This document shows positions 33,821-46,600 of a DNA stretch of 64,000 nucleotides, in pieces. Made by a program: the position numbers and the translations under genes. Source of the stretch: Chondrilla cf. caribensis (lineage: Eukaryota > Porifera > Demospongiae > Chondrillida > Chondrillidae); assembly GCA_964020155.1 (NCBI GenBank), contig OZ026566.1:223501-287500 (forward strand), read 5' to 3'. The notes beneath the pieces are model-generated. The model searched no databases and was not told the DNA's origin. It saw nothing but the letters and a program-made list of their open reading frames with translations. Position 1 is the stretch's first letter. Each line of letters begins with the position of its first letter.

Positions 33821-35604
33821 GTGTGTGTGTGCGTGTGTGTATGTTGTACTGAAGGTTGGTACTTTGGCTCAAACAAAGGAGCAACAAGCAGATTGAAGAT
33901 TGCAGATTAGTTCAATCGACTCACCTACAGGGATGCCATCCACCGTGAAGATCACCAAGTCAGATTCACCAGTTCCTGTCCCATTGACAGTTGTGATGGT
34001 CATTGTGATCTTGAATTTACCTGAAGTCATACAGTCATACATATTCACAGTGACTACCATTTCACTAGTACAATATGCCTTGCTCTGACACAGACAAGTG
34101 AACCAACTACACTTAACTGAACCTCGTCAGTTGACCAACTAGTTAATACAGAAAGAAATGGACTACTTAAATACTGAGTACTAGACATTCCTATCACTGG
34201 AAATGGTGATATTTTATGGGAATCAATGGATTTGGGTACCATGGGTTCACGCATCAACCATCGTACAACGTCTTGGTGTGAATCAAAGTTGTGCACACAG
34301 GCTGTTCACCTTGGGGGCCGGACTTTGGTTCGACAGTCAAACTCGTAATCTTGGCATCTCCATTGTCCTTGATAGGGCAAGCTCTCAACAGTTCACAATA
34401 GTATATCGGATCCAGATCGGCCCTGCAAACGAGCAACACGGAACCTCCATAATCACACACCTCTTTAACCCAAGATCCTCTATAATCTGACCACTTTCTG
34501 AGACACAGAAGTCTCTACTATAGAAACCTCCGTAATCCTATGTGATATGGTAACTTTCACAAGTGCCATATTTTCAAGATTCCACCCTACACCCACCAGC
34601 AAAGCATTACCCCCTCCATAAGGTGGACCATTTGACATCAAAATGCTTACTTCTCGATTAAAGCAATAAACTCTTTGACTCCGACCACAGCACACAAGAT
34701 CGTACAAACTTCTCCGGCTGTTTTACTGCCTGTCTTTTCAGCCAGCAACTGACACAGCTCCTCACAGCCACCTACCACACCAACATCTAGGAAAAGAAAA
34801 TATGCACTTATTTAACCGAATCATGGTCAACTGGTTCAAATCTCCCTCGCCAGTTAACCTTACATAGCAACCATTCAAATACTGGAGTCATGTTATGCAA
34901 TGATGCTTCAAAACGACTACTGTAGTAGAGCTTCAATCTCCTTGGTGTTAATTAACTAAAAATGCAACCCTAGAAAAACTCCATACTTATCTACACTGTG
35001 TTATCTAAACATTACCAACATCTGATAAACTTCAGCACAGTTTTCTGAATGAGCTGGTCGAGTACCTTCCATGGTTGAACTTCCAACTAAAACTACTCTC
35101 ACATGATTGAATAATCAAAGTTTCACTAAATGATCAAGTGTAACCTTCATAATCCGACATTTCTATTATCCAAAATCCTCTATCATGACTATGGTCTGAC
35201 CACATACTGAGACACATCCATTATTACAGACTACACTATAGAAACCTCTGTGATCTGATAACCGTTGTGATCTGAGATGTATGTTTTCCCCAATAGTGCA
35301 TCCCATTGGATGATCTCATACAACACGCAGCTCATCTTAATAGCTGGTACTTGATAGTGTCCAACTCACTGAGAATGATATTGAGCAGTTGGTCTAGGAA
35401 TTCCCCAGAGAACTGAATGCACAATGGACACAGGTCCACATCCGGTTTGTCGAGGGAGGTTCGTTTAGGAGGAACTGCTGACAAGAAAGGTACAGCAAAA
35501 GTGCTTCCAATGACAATTGAGAGGAGGAACAGAGCCTGGAAATACAAGCGAGTCGAATGTGAATAATACATTGTAGAAAATGAAATCAGAATAGATACCT
35601 TCAT
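33495..35604 (-). CDS. Secreted countin-like saposin-B domain protein
   Basis: Six exons, 35599-35604, 35370-35535, 34651-34786, 34310-34422, 33925-34020 and 33495-33721, are fully phase-consistent and give 247 residues. The first exon codes only Met-Lys. The next begins with a signal peptide (ALFLLSIVIGSTFAVPFLSA). A saposin-B domain follows with the six-cysteine spacing: DLCPLC, then GGCEELC, then EVCTILC, and a late pair YYC and RAC. The C-terminal half is beta-rich (KITSLTVEP, KITMTITTVNGTGTG) with CDPSQGPC, ICNGEC and a final NFTITG. Saposin-B folds bind lipids or membranes. A saposin-B N terminus with such a C-terminal half resembles Dictyostelium countin, a secreted cell-number counting factor; the biological role here is unknown. 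Adjacent and same-strand as TTC8 (120-bp gap). Confidence 0.75.
33753..33841. repeat. (TG)n microsatellite, intronic
   Basis: TG repeat of about 89 bp with occasional TGCG in the last intron of the countin-like gene, close to the 3' splice site on the minus strand (CA-rich there). Confidence 0.95.
34440..35300. mobile_element. MITE-like DNA-transposon relics with AACCTCYRTAATC motifs
   Basis: Segments near 34441-34560 and 35140-35290 share the order AATC(T)GACCAC, CTGAGACACA, ACTATAGAAACCTC and TAATC/GATCTGA. The repeated AACCTCYRTAATC-type phrases resemble terminal sequences of pogo/Tigger-class elements. No transposase frame is present, and I could not define paired termini or a target-site duplication. 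They lie in introns of the countin-like gene. Confidence 0.3.
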
Positions 35605-36554
35605 GTCGCTACACAAGCTAAGGCGAATGGACGAACAGGACTGAAAATACTGGTCAGGTGATGCCGCGACCTTCACGAATTGAAGGTCAAATCGTGGGAA
35701 GCCCGGAGTTTTACGGCTTTCCGTCCCAACCACACAGTATCACCAGTCACGTGCAATCACTGTAGCACAACCCAAGCGTTATAACCGCAGTACAGATAGG
35801 ACCAGTGCTTTAATGTAAACACGACGTGATGTTGCTGTGTTATAATAGCTTCCTCACTCCTATACTGCATATGATCCCACTGCAGTGCTGATAGATTGAC
35901 AAAACCTAGTCTCGTATAGCCAGACCCAATATCACCTTAGATTCAAAAAACTTTGTGTCATTGGGGACCATTTAGAAATAAAGGAGCCAAAGTGGAGGAA
36001 TGGCTGAATGAGACTAGACAGAGCCTAAATGTCATACTTGTATCAATAAACAACAGATACATGTACTTATATTTTTATATAAAATTATTTAGTATTAAAA
36101 TAAAGTAGATTAGCTACTTTATACCTTATTAAAAGTGTTTTTGGATTTTGAGTATGTTTGGTAATAATAATATCTGAAAATGCAAAGTGCCATGTTATCA
36201 AGCATACCTATACCATATATGAATGATGTGTTTGCCAATGGGGATAACATGCCTAGCTCCCAGTCAAACAGGGAACCTCAGCTTAGACCCCTAAGTGCCA
36301 TTATTATTTCATACGTTTTTGTTTTGTTACGATTTTTGTTAATTTATAATAAAAACTGGCTAGCATTTCTTTGAGTTTATGTATTATATTTATTTCTAAA
36401 TACTGATTCCCTAAGTGCCATTGTTTGGTGACGGCCTCAAATAAGTTATAAACTAAGTTATGAACTCAACCCAGGCCAATCTTTGCATGGGATTTAGCAT
36501 GGGGTGTGTTTCAAGGTGCTTTGCTCTATTGGGGTATGTCAGGTGTAGTAAAAT
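35605..36554. other. Gene-free AT-rich spacer
   Basis: Upstream flank of the countin-like gene. I see no exon, RNA gene or clear repeat except the first diverged satellite-A phrases towards 36480-36554. Confidence 0.5.
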
Positions 36555-38400
36555 GCTAATGAACAGTCTATTATAGCTCATGGGAGAGGAGAACTGTCAA
36601 CCTGATATTTTTACCAGATCTAGCTATTTGCATGAACTAAATTCTAAAACAGTCCCATCTCTGTACATGGTCTGTAACCCAAGCTACATTCAGAGATGCT
36701 TAATATTTTTCAATGTATGGGGTGAATATGAGAAGAAAACACTAAACACCTTACGTTATAGCTCAGAAGAAGAAAAGGGGTGTGTCTGCCTGACACTATC
36801 ACCAGACCTAGCCGATGGCATGACCTAAATTCTGAAGCAATTCTCATCTCTGTATGTGGTCTGTAACCCAAGCTACATTCGGAGGTGCTTAAAATTCTTT
36901 CAATGTATGGGAGTGAATAGGAGAAAAAAAATCACTAAGCACCTTCTGCTATAGCTCATGAGAGAGGGAGTGTGAGTGTGTCAAGCTGATACTTTCACCA
37001 GACCTAGCTGGGTACATGATCTAACATGTGAAACAATTCCCATCTCCAAATGTTGCCCATAACTCTAGCTACATTTGGAGGTGCTTAATATTTTTTCAAT
37101 GTATGGGAGAGTTAAGGAAAAAAAACACAAAGTACCTTTTGTATAGCTCATGGGAGAGGTGGTGTGTCAACTTGATATTTTTACCAGGTCTAGCTGGGTA
37201 CATGATCTAACATGTGAAACAATTCCCATCTCCATATGTTGCCCGTATCCATAGATACATTCAGAGGTGCTACATATTATTTTTAAAATACATGAAGAGT
37301 TTTTTTTATTAGAAATAACACTATAGCACCTTTTTGTATAGTTCATGGCAGAGGGGGGGTGTCAACCTAATAGTTCCACCAGACCTAGCTGGGTATATGA
37401 TTTAACATGTGAAACAATTCCCATTGCCATATGTGGCTAGGAACCATAGCTATATTCAGAGGTGCTTAATAGTTTTTCAATGTATGGGAGAGTATAGGAG
37501 AAAAAATGCTAAGCACCTTTTTGCATAGCTCATGGGAGAGGGGGCGTGTCAGCTTGATATTTTAGACAGAGCTAGTTTGGGATGTGAACTAACTTCTGAA
37601 ACAATTCCCATCTCAATAGGTGGCCTGTAACCCCAGTTACATTCGGAGGTGCTTAATAAATTTCAATGTACGTATGGGAGAGTATAGGAGAGAAAATGCT
37701 AAGCACCTTTTTGCATAGCTCATGGGAAAGGAGGCGTGTTAACTGGATAATTTTACCAGACCTAGCTGGGGACATAAACTAACTTATGAAGCAATTCCGA
37801 TCACCGTATATGACCTGTAACCATAGCTACATTCGAAGGATATTTATTTAATGTATGTGAGAGAATAGGTGAAAAGAAACGTTAAGCACCTTCTTGAATT
37901 GCTTGTGGGAAGGGGGACATGTCAGGGTAATATTTTCACCAGACCTAGCAGAGGAAGTGAACTAATTATCCATATGATACATATAATATAAGTATATACA
38001 TATACTTGTATATGTACATTCAAATGGAGATGCTATAGACCTCTTGGTGACTGTCCAGGGAATTTCACATTTTGTTGCTGGTTACCAGTGGCTGCACAGT
38101 GACCATATCAAACTTGTCAACACAAATGTCAATGCATGCGTACGTATGGGAGTGTATAGGAGAAAAAACGTTGAGTACCTTTTTGTATAGCTCATGGGAA
38201 AGGAGGTGTGTCAACTGGATAATTTTACCAGACATAGATTGGGACATGATTTAACATATGAAACAATTCCCATCTCCATAACCATTGCTACATACAGAGG
38301 TGCTTAATATTATTTTTTTAATGTATGGGAGAGTGTAGGAGATAATAACACTAAGCACCTTATGTAAAGCTCATTGGAAAGGAGGAGTATCAACTTGATA
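36555..38400 (-). repeat. Satellite A, diverged array in reverse orientation, about 10 copies
   Basis: Monomers of about 185-195 bp marked by GCTCATGGGAGAGG (near 36576, 37148 and 37528, with variants at 36956, 37342, 37718, 38188 and 38372), by AATTCCCATCTC and by AGGTGCTTAATATT. These are reverse complements of the phrases in the 40-46 and 52-56 kb arrays. Copies here differ strongly from each other, suggesting an old edge of the satellite domain. Confidence 0.85.
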
Positions 38401-38439
38401 CTTTTATTATACTCAGCTGGGGACATGAATTGATAATTT

Positions 38440-38935
38440 TTTAAGGTAATACACATGTATGTACATTTCAATATAAATGTAATACACCTTGTGGTGATCA
38501 CTCAGGTAATTTCACATTCCGCTGCTGGTCACCAAGGGCTGCCTAGTGTCCATGCCAAACTAACTAACACAATTTCGGATGCATCCAAACCATCATGAGT
38601 GTGCTATAGGCCTTGCGGTGACAAGCAAAAATATGTCAAATTTTTTGCTTGTCACCGCGGCCTCTCCTGTGTGCACATAATGCATCATAACTCCAATACA
38701 AATGCACGGACACACTCCTGGAACTAATACGGTCCTTCTGATAACAAAAAAATACGTTTTTTGCCGATCAAACTTTCTCCCAGATGTCTATATATATGGC
38801 ACATAGCATTATACTTATGTACGTATATTTCAACATAAGTGTATAATTGACACTGGGCAGCCCTTGGTGACCAGCAGCGGAATGTGAAATTACCTGAGTG
38901 ATCAACACAAGGCGTAATACATCTATATTCCGTAT
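38440..38935. repeat. Satellite B-related inverted segment with long hairpin
   Basis: A reverse-orientation B copy (CTTGTGGTGATCACTCAGG, then ACTAATACGGTCCTTCTGAT) is followed from about 38840 by a forward-orientation piece (GCCCTTGGTGACCAGCAGC). A 17-bp perfect inverted repeat (GCGGTGACAAGCAAAAA) has arms at 38615-38631 and 38642-38658 with a 10-nt loop. Confidence 0.75.
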
Positions 38936-39195
38936 GTGGCTTATAACACTAATTATTATAGCTAGAGTTACAGGCCACATATGACAATGGCAATTGTTTC
39001 ACAAGTTAGTCCATGTCTCCAGCTAGATCTGGTAAAATAATCCGGTGGACACACCACTTATACCATAAGCTATACAAAAATGTGCTTAGCATTTGTTTTT
39101 TTTTCTCCTATACTCTCCCATGCATTGAAAAAGTATTATTGAGCACCTCCGAATGTAGCTATGGTTACAGGCCCCATATGGAGATGGGAATTATT
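38936..39195 (+). repeat. Satellite A, isolated forward copy
   Basis: One forward A unit, diverged: CAATTGTTTCACAAGTTAGT, AAATGTGCTTAGCATTTG, TCTCCTATACTCTCCCATGC and AGCACCTCCGAATGTAGC. It separates two B-related segments. Confidence 0.75.
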
Positions 39196-40130
39196 TGACA
39201 TTTGACATTTTTTGCTGGTGACCACAAGGCCTATAGCACACCCAGAAGGGTGTGCATGCATCTAAAATTTGATATGGACACATTGGGCAGCCCATGGTGA
39301 CCAGCAATAGAAGGTAAGATTACTATTATTACAATGATCACTACAAGGTGTACAATTATATTGGAATGTAAATACAAAAGTATATGCATTATTATATTAA
39401 CTTGTCATATGGTGACTGGTGAGAATTTTTGATTGGCCACAAAACTTATCTTGTTTGTTATCAGAAAGATCGTACTACTACCCCCAGGAGTGTGTCCATG
39501 CATCTGTATTTGAGCTATGATGCATCGTGTAAACACTGGAGAAGCTGTGGTGACCAGCAATAAAATTTGACATTTTGTGCTTGTCATCACAATGGTTATA
39601 ACACACTCAGGAGGGTGTGCATGCATCCGAAAAAGATAAGTTTGATATGGACACTGAGCATCCCCTAGTGGCCAGCAATAGAATGTGAAAATACCTGAGT
39701 GATCACCACAAGGCGTATTACACTTATATTGGAATGTAAGCACATACGTACAAAAGGCTATGCAATATTATTATGTGCCATATGGACACCTGGGAGAGTT
39801 TTTGATCTGCCACAAAACATATCATTTTTGATATCAAAAGGACCATTCTGGCTCCAGGAGTGTGTCCATGCATACGTATCTGTGCTATGATGCATCACGT
39901 GCACACAGGAAAGACCGTGGCGACAAGGAAAAGATTTGACATTTTTTGCTTGTCACTGCAAGGCTTCTAGCACACTCAGGAGGGTGTGTACACATCCCAA
40001 ATTGTGTTGGTGAGTTTGGCATAAAGAACGAGCATCCTTTAGTCACCAGCAAAGGAATGTGAAGTTGTTCAAGTGATCACCACAAGGCGCATTATATATT
40101 TGAATATACATACAAAAGTATTTTCATTAT
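39196..40130 (+). repeat. Satellite B-related segment, about 3 diverged copies
   Basis: Diverged B units recognised by CCTAGTGGCCAGCAATAGAA, GATCACCACAAGGCGTATTA, CCAGGAGTGTGTCCATGCAT and TGCATCACGTGCACACAGGA. They match the 347-bp array at 46.8-52.4 kb in order but with many substitutions. Confidence 0.75.
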
Positions 40131-42955
40131 TATACATACATTGAAAAAATATTAAGCACCTCCAAATGTAGCTAGAGTTACGGGCCACCTATCGAGATGA
40201 GAATTGTTTCAGAAGTTAGTTCACATCCCCAATTACGTCTGTCTAAAATATCAAGCTCACACGCACCCTACCTCATGAGCTATGTAAAAAGGTGCTTAGT
40301 GATTTCTCTCCTACGTGTACTCTCCTATACATTGAAAAATATTAAGCACCTCCGAATATAACTGGGGTTACAGGCCACCTATTGAGATGGGAATTGTTTC
40401 AGAGGTTAGTTCACATCCTCAGCTAGGTCTATCTAAAATATCAAGTTGTCACATTCCCTCTCCCATGAGTTATGCCAAAAGGTGCTTAGTGTTTTCTCTC
40501 CTATACTCTAACATACATTGAAAGAATATTAAGCACCTCCGAATGTAACTGGGGTTACAGGCCACCTATTGAGATGAGAATTCTTTCAGAAGTTAGTTCA
40601 CGTCCCCAGCTAACTCTGTCTAAAATATCAACCTGACACACCCCCTCTCCCATGAGTTATGCAAAAAGGTGCTTAGTGTTTTCTCTCTTATACTCTCCCA
40701 TACATTGAAAAAATATTAAGCACCTTCCAATGTAGCTGGAGTTACAGGCCACCTATTGAGATGGGAATTGTTTCAGAACTTAGTTCACGTCTCCAGTTAA
40801 GTCTGTCTGAAATATCAAGTTGACACGCCCCCTCCCCCATGAGCTATGCAAAAAGGTGCCTATTGTTTTCTCTCCTATACTCTCCCATACATTGAAGAAT
40901 ATTTATCACCTTTGAATGTAGCTGGAGTTACGGGCCATCTATTGAGATGGGAATTGTTTCAGATGTTAGTTCACGTCTCCAACTAGGTCTGTCTAAAATA
41001 TCAGCCTGACACGCCCCCTCTCCCATGAGCTATGCAAAAAGGTGCTTAGCGTTTTCTCTCCTATACTCTCCCATACATTGAAATATTATTAAGCACCTCC
41101 GAATGTAACTGGGGTTACTGGCCACCTATCGAGATGGGAATTGTTTCACAAGTTAGTTCATGTCCCCACCTAGCTCTGTCTAAAATATCAACCTGACATG
41201 CCCCCTCTCCCATGAGCTATGCAAAAAGGTGCTTAGCGTTTTCTCTCCTATACTCTCCCATACATTGAAATATTATTAAGCACCTCCGAATGTAACTGGG
41301 GTTAAAGGCCACCTATTGAGATGGGAATTGTTTCAGAACCTAGTTCACGTCCCCAGCTAGCTCCGTTTAGAATATCAACCTGACATGCCCCCTCTCCCAT
41401 GAGCTATGCAAAAAGGTGCTTAGCGTTTTCTCTCCTATACTCTCCCATACATTGAAAAAATATTAAGCACCTCCAAATGTAACTGGGGTTAAAGGCCACC
41501 TATTGAGATGGGAATTGTTTCAAAAGTTAGTTCATATCCCCACCTAGCTCTGTCTAAAATATCAACCTGACATGCCCCCTCTCCCATGAGCTATGCAAAA
41601 AGGTGCTTAGCATTTTCTCTCCTATACTCTCCCATACATTGAAAAAATATTAAGCACCTCCGAATGTAACTGGGGTTAAAGGCCACCTATTGAGATGGGA
41701 ATTGTTTCAGAAGTTAGTTCATGTCCCCAGCTAGCTCTGTCTAAAATATCAACCTGACATGCCCCCTCTCCCATGAGCTATGCAAAAAGGTGCTTAGCGT
41801 TTTCTCTCCTATACTCTCCCATACATTGAAATATTATTAAGCACCTCCGAATGTAACTGGGGTTACAGGCCACCTATTGAGATGGGAATTGTTTCAGAAG
41901 TTAGTTCATGTCCCCACCTAGCTCTGTCTAAAATATCAACCTGACACGCCCCCTCTCCCATGAGCTATGCTAAAAGGTGCTTAGCGTTTTCTTCCCCATA
42001 CTCTCCTATACATTGAAATATTATTAAGCACCTCCGAATGTAACTGGGGTTACAGGCCACCTATTGAGATGGGAATTGTTTCAGAAGTTAGTTCATGTCC
42101 CCAGCTAGCTCTGTCTAAAATATCAACCTGACACGCCCCCTCTCCCATGAGCTATGCAAAAAGGTGCTTAGCGTTTTCTTCCCCATACTCTCCTATACAT
42201 TGAAATATTATTAAGCACCTCCGAATGTAACTGGGGTTAAAGGCCACCTATTGAGATGGGAATTGTTTCAGAAGTTAGTTCATGTCCCCACCTAGCTCTG
42301 TCTAAAATATCAACCTAACACGCCCCCTCTCCCATGAGCTATGCAAAAAGGTGCTTAGCGTTTTCTTCCCCATACTCTCCTATACATTGAAATATTATTA
42401 AGCACCTCCGAATGTAACTGGGGTTAAAGGCCACCTATTGAGATGGGAATTGTTTCAGAAGTTAGTTCATGTCCCCAGCTAGCTCTGTCTAAAATATCAA
42501 CCTGACATGCCCCCTCTCCCATGAGCTATGCAAAAAGGTGCTTAGCGTTTTCTCTCCTATACTCTCCCATACATTGAAATATTATTAAGCACCTCCGAAT
42601 GTAACTGGGGTTAAAGGCCACCTATTGAGATGGGAATTGTTTCAGAACCTAGTTCACGTCCCCAGCTAGCTCCGTTTAGAATATCAACCTGACATGCCCC
42701 CTCTCCCATGAGCTATGCAAAAAGGTGCTTAGCGTTTTCTCTCCTATACTCTCCCATACATTGAAATATTATTAAGCACCTCCGAATGTAACTGGGGTTA
42801 CAGGCCACCTATCGAGATGGGAATTGTTTCACAAGTTAGTTCACGTCCCCAGCTAGCTCTGTCTAAAATATCAACCTGACACGCCCCCTCTCCCATGAGC
42901 TATGCAAAAAGGTGCTTAGCATTTTCTTCCCTATACTCTCCCATACATTGAAAAT
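40131..42955 (+). repeat. Satellite A array, 187-bp monomer, about 15 copies
   Basis: The landmark GGTGCTTAGC recurs at about 41041, 41228, 41415, 41602, 41789, 41976 and 42163, exactly 187 bp apart. Each monomer contains ATTGAGATGGGAATTGTTTC, CTAGCTCTGTCTAAAATATC, CATGAGCTATGCAAAAAGG and AGCACCTCCGAATGTAAC. Divergence falls from the left edge to the right, as in arrays that homogenise internally. No open frame is conserved. Confidence 0.97.
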
Positions 42956-43690
42956 ACATTATTATTATTATTTTTGTAATACGCCTTGTGGTGATAACTC
43001 AGGTGATTTGATATCATGTTGCTGGTCATCAAGGGCTGCCCAGTGTCTGTCCCAGACTCACCAACACAATTTTGGATGTATGCAAACCGTCCTGGGTGTG
43101 CTATGGACCTCGTGGTGACAAGCCAAAAAATGTCAATTTTTATGCTTGTCACCACGACCTCTCCTGTGGACACGTAATGCATCATATATCTAATAGGAAT
43201 GCACGGACACACTCCTGGAACTAATACGGTCCTTTTGATAACAAAAATGATAGATTTTGTTGGTGATCAAAATTCTCCCAGGTGTCCATATGGCACATAG
43301 CATTATACATTTGTATGTACATTTCAATGTAAGTGTAATACGCCTTGTGGTGATAACTCAGGTGATTTGACATCACGTTGCTGGCCACCAAGGGCTGCAC
43401 AGTGTCTGTCCCAAACTCACCAACACAATTTCGGACGTATGCAAACCGTCCTGGGTGTGCTATGGGCCTCGTGGTGACAAGCATAAAAATTGAATTTTTA
43501 TGCTTGTCACCACGACCTCTCCTGTGTGCACATAATGCATCAGAGATCTAATATGAATGCACGGACACACTCCTGGAACTAATATGGTCCTTTTGAGAAC
43601 AGAAATGATAGATTTTGTTGTCAATCTAAATTTCTCCCAGGTGTCCATATAGCACAAAGCATTTATACATTTGTATGTATGTTATTTCAA
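42956..43690 (-). repeat. Satellite B-related pair in reverse orientation
   Basis: Two roughly 350-bp reverse-orientation B copies (CGCCTTGTGGTGATAACTCA at about 42981 and 43338) inserted between two A arrays. Left and right A flanks both carry the phrase TATACTCTCCCATRCATTG, as if that A segment were duplicated around the insert. The second copy holds the 45-nt palindrome at 43470-43514. Confidence 0.85.
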
Positions 43691-46600
43691 TACGTATACT
43701 CTCCCATGCATTGAAAGTATATTAAGCACCTTCGAATATAGCTGGGGTCACAAGTTAGTGCAAGTCCACAGCTAGCTCTGACTAAATTATCACGTTGACA
43801 TGCCCCCTCCCCCATAAGTTATGCAAAAAGGTGTTTAGCGTTTTCTCACCTATACTCCCCCATACATTGATAGAATATTAAGCACCTTCCAATGTAGCTG
43901 GAGGTACAGGCCACCTATTGAGATGGGAATTGTTACACAAGTTAGTTCATGTCCCCAACTAGGCCTGCCTAGAATATCAACCTGACACGCCCCCTCTCCC
44001 ATGAGCTATGCAAAAAGATGCTTAGCATTTTCTCTCCTGTACTTTCCCATACATTGAAAGAATGTTAAGCACCTCCGAATGTAACTGGGGTTAAAGGCCA
44101 CCTATTGAGATGGGAATTGTTTCAGAAGTTAGTTCACGTCCCCACCTAGCTCTGTCTAAAATATCAACCTAACACGCCCCCTCTCCCATGAGCTATGCAA
44201 AAAGGTGCTTAGCGTTTTCTCTCCTATGTATACTCTCACATACATTGAAATATTATTAAGAACCTCCGAATGTAACTGGGATTAAAGGCCACCTATTGAA
44301 ATGGAAATTGTTTCAGAAGTTAGTTCGCATCCCAAGCTAGCTTAAATCTAAATTATCAAGCTGACATGCCCCCTCTCCCATGAGCTATGCAGAAAGATGC
44401 TTAGAAGTTCTTCCCTACGTATACTCTCCAATACATAGAAACATTATTAAGCACCTCCGAATGTAACTGGGGTTACTGGCCACCTATTGAGATCGGAATT
44501 GTTTCAGAACTTAGTTCACGTCCCCAGCTAGCTCTGTCTAAAATATCAACCTGACACGCCCCCTCTCCCATGAGCTATGCAGAAAGGTGCTTAGAAGTTC
44601 TTCCCTACGTATACTCTCCAATACATAGAAACATTATTAAGCACCTCCGAATGTAACTGGGGTTAAAGGCCACCTATTGAGATGAGAATGGTTTCAGAAG
44701 TTAGTTCACATCTCAAGCTAGCTCTGTCTAAATTATCAACCAGACACGCCACTTCTCCCATGAGCTATGCAAAAAGGTGCTTAGCGTTCTATACTCTCCC
44801 ATACATTGAAAAAATATTAAGTACCTCCGAAGGTAACTGGGGTTACAAGCCACCTATTGAGATCGGAATTGTTTCAGAAGTTATTTCACGTCCCCAGCTA
44901 GCTCTGTCTAAAATATCAACCTGACACGCCCCCTCTCCCATGAGCTATGCAGAAAGGTGCTTAGAAGTTCTTCCCTACGTATACTCTCCAATACATAGAA
45001 ACATTATTAAGCACCTCCGAATGTAACTGGGGTTAAAGGCCACCTATTGAGATGAGAATTGTTTCAGAAGTTAGTTCACATCTCAAGCTAGCTCTGTCTA
45101 AATTATCAACCAGACACGCCACTTCTCCCATGAGCTATGCAAAAAGGTGCTTAGCGTTCTATACTCTCCCATACATTGAAAAAATATTAAGTACCTCCGA
45201 AGGTAACTGGGGTTACAGGCCACCTATTGAGATCGGAATTGTTTCAGAAGTTAGTTCACGTCCCCAGCTAGCTCTGTCTAAAATATCAACCTGACACGCC
45301 CCCTCTCCCATGAGCTATGCAGAAAGGTGCTTAGAAGTTCTTCCCTACGTATACTCTCCAATACATAGAAACATTATTAAGCACCTCCGAATGTAACTGG
45401 GGTTACAGGCCACCTATTGAGATGAGAATTGTTTCAGAAGTTAGTTCACGTCCCCAACTAGGCCTGCCTAGAATATCAATCTGACACGCCCCCTCTCCCA
45501 TGAGCTATGTAAAAAGGTGCTTAGCGTTTTCTCTCCTATACTCTCCCATACATTGAAAAAATATTAAGTACCTCCGAAGGTAACTGGGGTTACAGGCCAC
45601 CTATTGAGGTGGGAATTGTTTCAGAAGTTAGTTCACGTCCCCAGCTAGCTCTGTCTAAAATATCAACCTGACACGCCCCCTCTCCCATGAGCTATGCAAA
45701 AAGGTGCTTAGCGTTTTCTTCCCCATACTCTCCCATACATTGAAATATTATTAAGCACCTCCGAATGTAACTGGGGTTACTGGCCACCTATTGAGATGGG
45801 AATTGTTTCAGAAGTTAGTTCACGTCCCCAGCTAGCTCTGTCTAAAATATCAACCTGACACGCCCCCTTTCCCATGAGCTATGCAAAAAGGTGCTTAGCA
45901 TTTTCTCTCCTATACTCTCCCATACATTGAAAAAATATTAAGCACCTCCGAATGTAACTGGGGTTACAGGCCACCTATTGAGATGGGAATTGTTTCACAA
46001 GTTAGTTCACGTCCCCAGCTAGCTCTGTCTAAAATATCAACCTGACACGCCCCCTCTCCCATGAGCTATGCTAAAAGGTGCTTAGCGTTTTCTTACCTAT
46101 ACTCTCCCATACATTGAAATATTATTAAGCACCTCCGAATGTAACTGGGGTTACAGGCCACCTATTGAGATGGGAATTGTTTCAGAAGTTAGTTCACGTC
46201 CCCAGCTAGCTCTGTCTAAATTATCAACCTGACACGCCCCCTCTCCCATGAGCTATGTAAAAAGGTGCTTAGCGTTTTCTCTCCTATACTCTCCCATACA
46301 TTGAAATATTATTAAGCACCTCCGAATGTAACTGGGGTTACAGGCCACCTATTGAGATGAGAATTCTTTCAGAATTTAGTTCACGTCCCCAGCTAGCTCT
46401 GTCTAAAATATCAACCTGACACGCCCCCTCTCCCATGAGCTATGCAAAAAGGTGCTTAGCATTTTCTTCCCTATACTCTCCCATACATTCAAAAAATATT
46501 AAGCACCTCCGAATGTAACTGGGGTTAAAGGCCACTTATTGTGATGGGAATTGTTTCAGAAGTTAGTACACGTCCCCCGCTAGCTCCGTTTAGAGTATCA

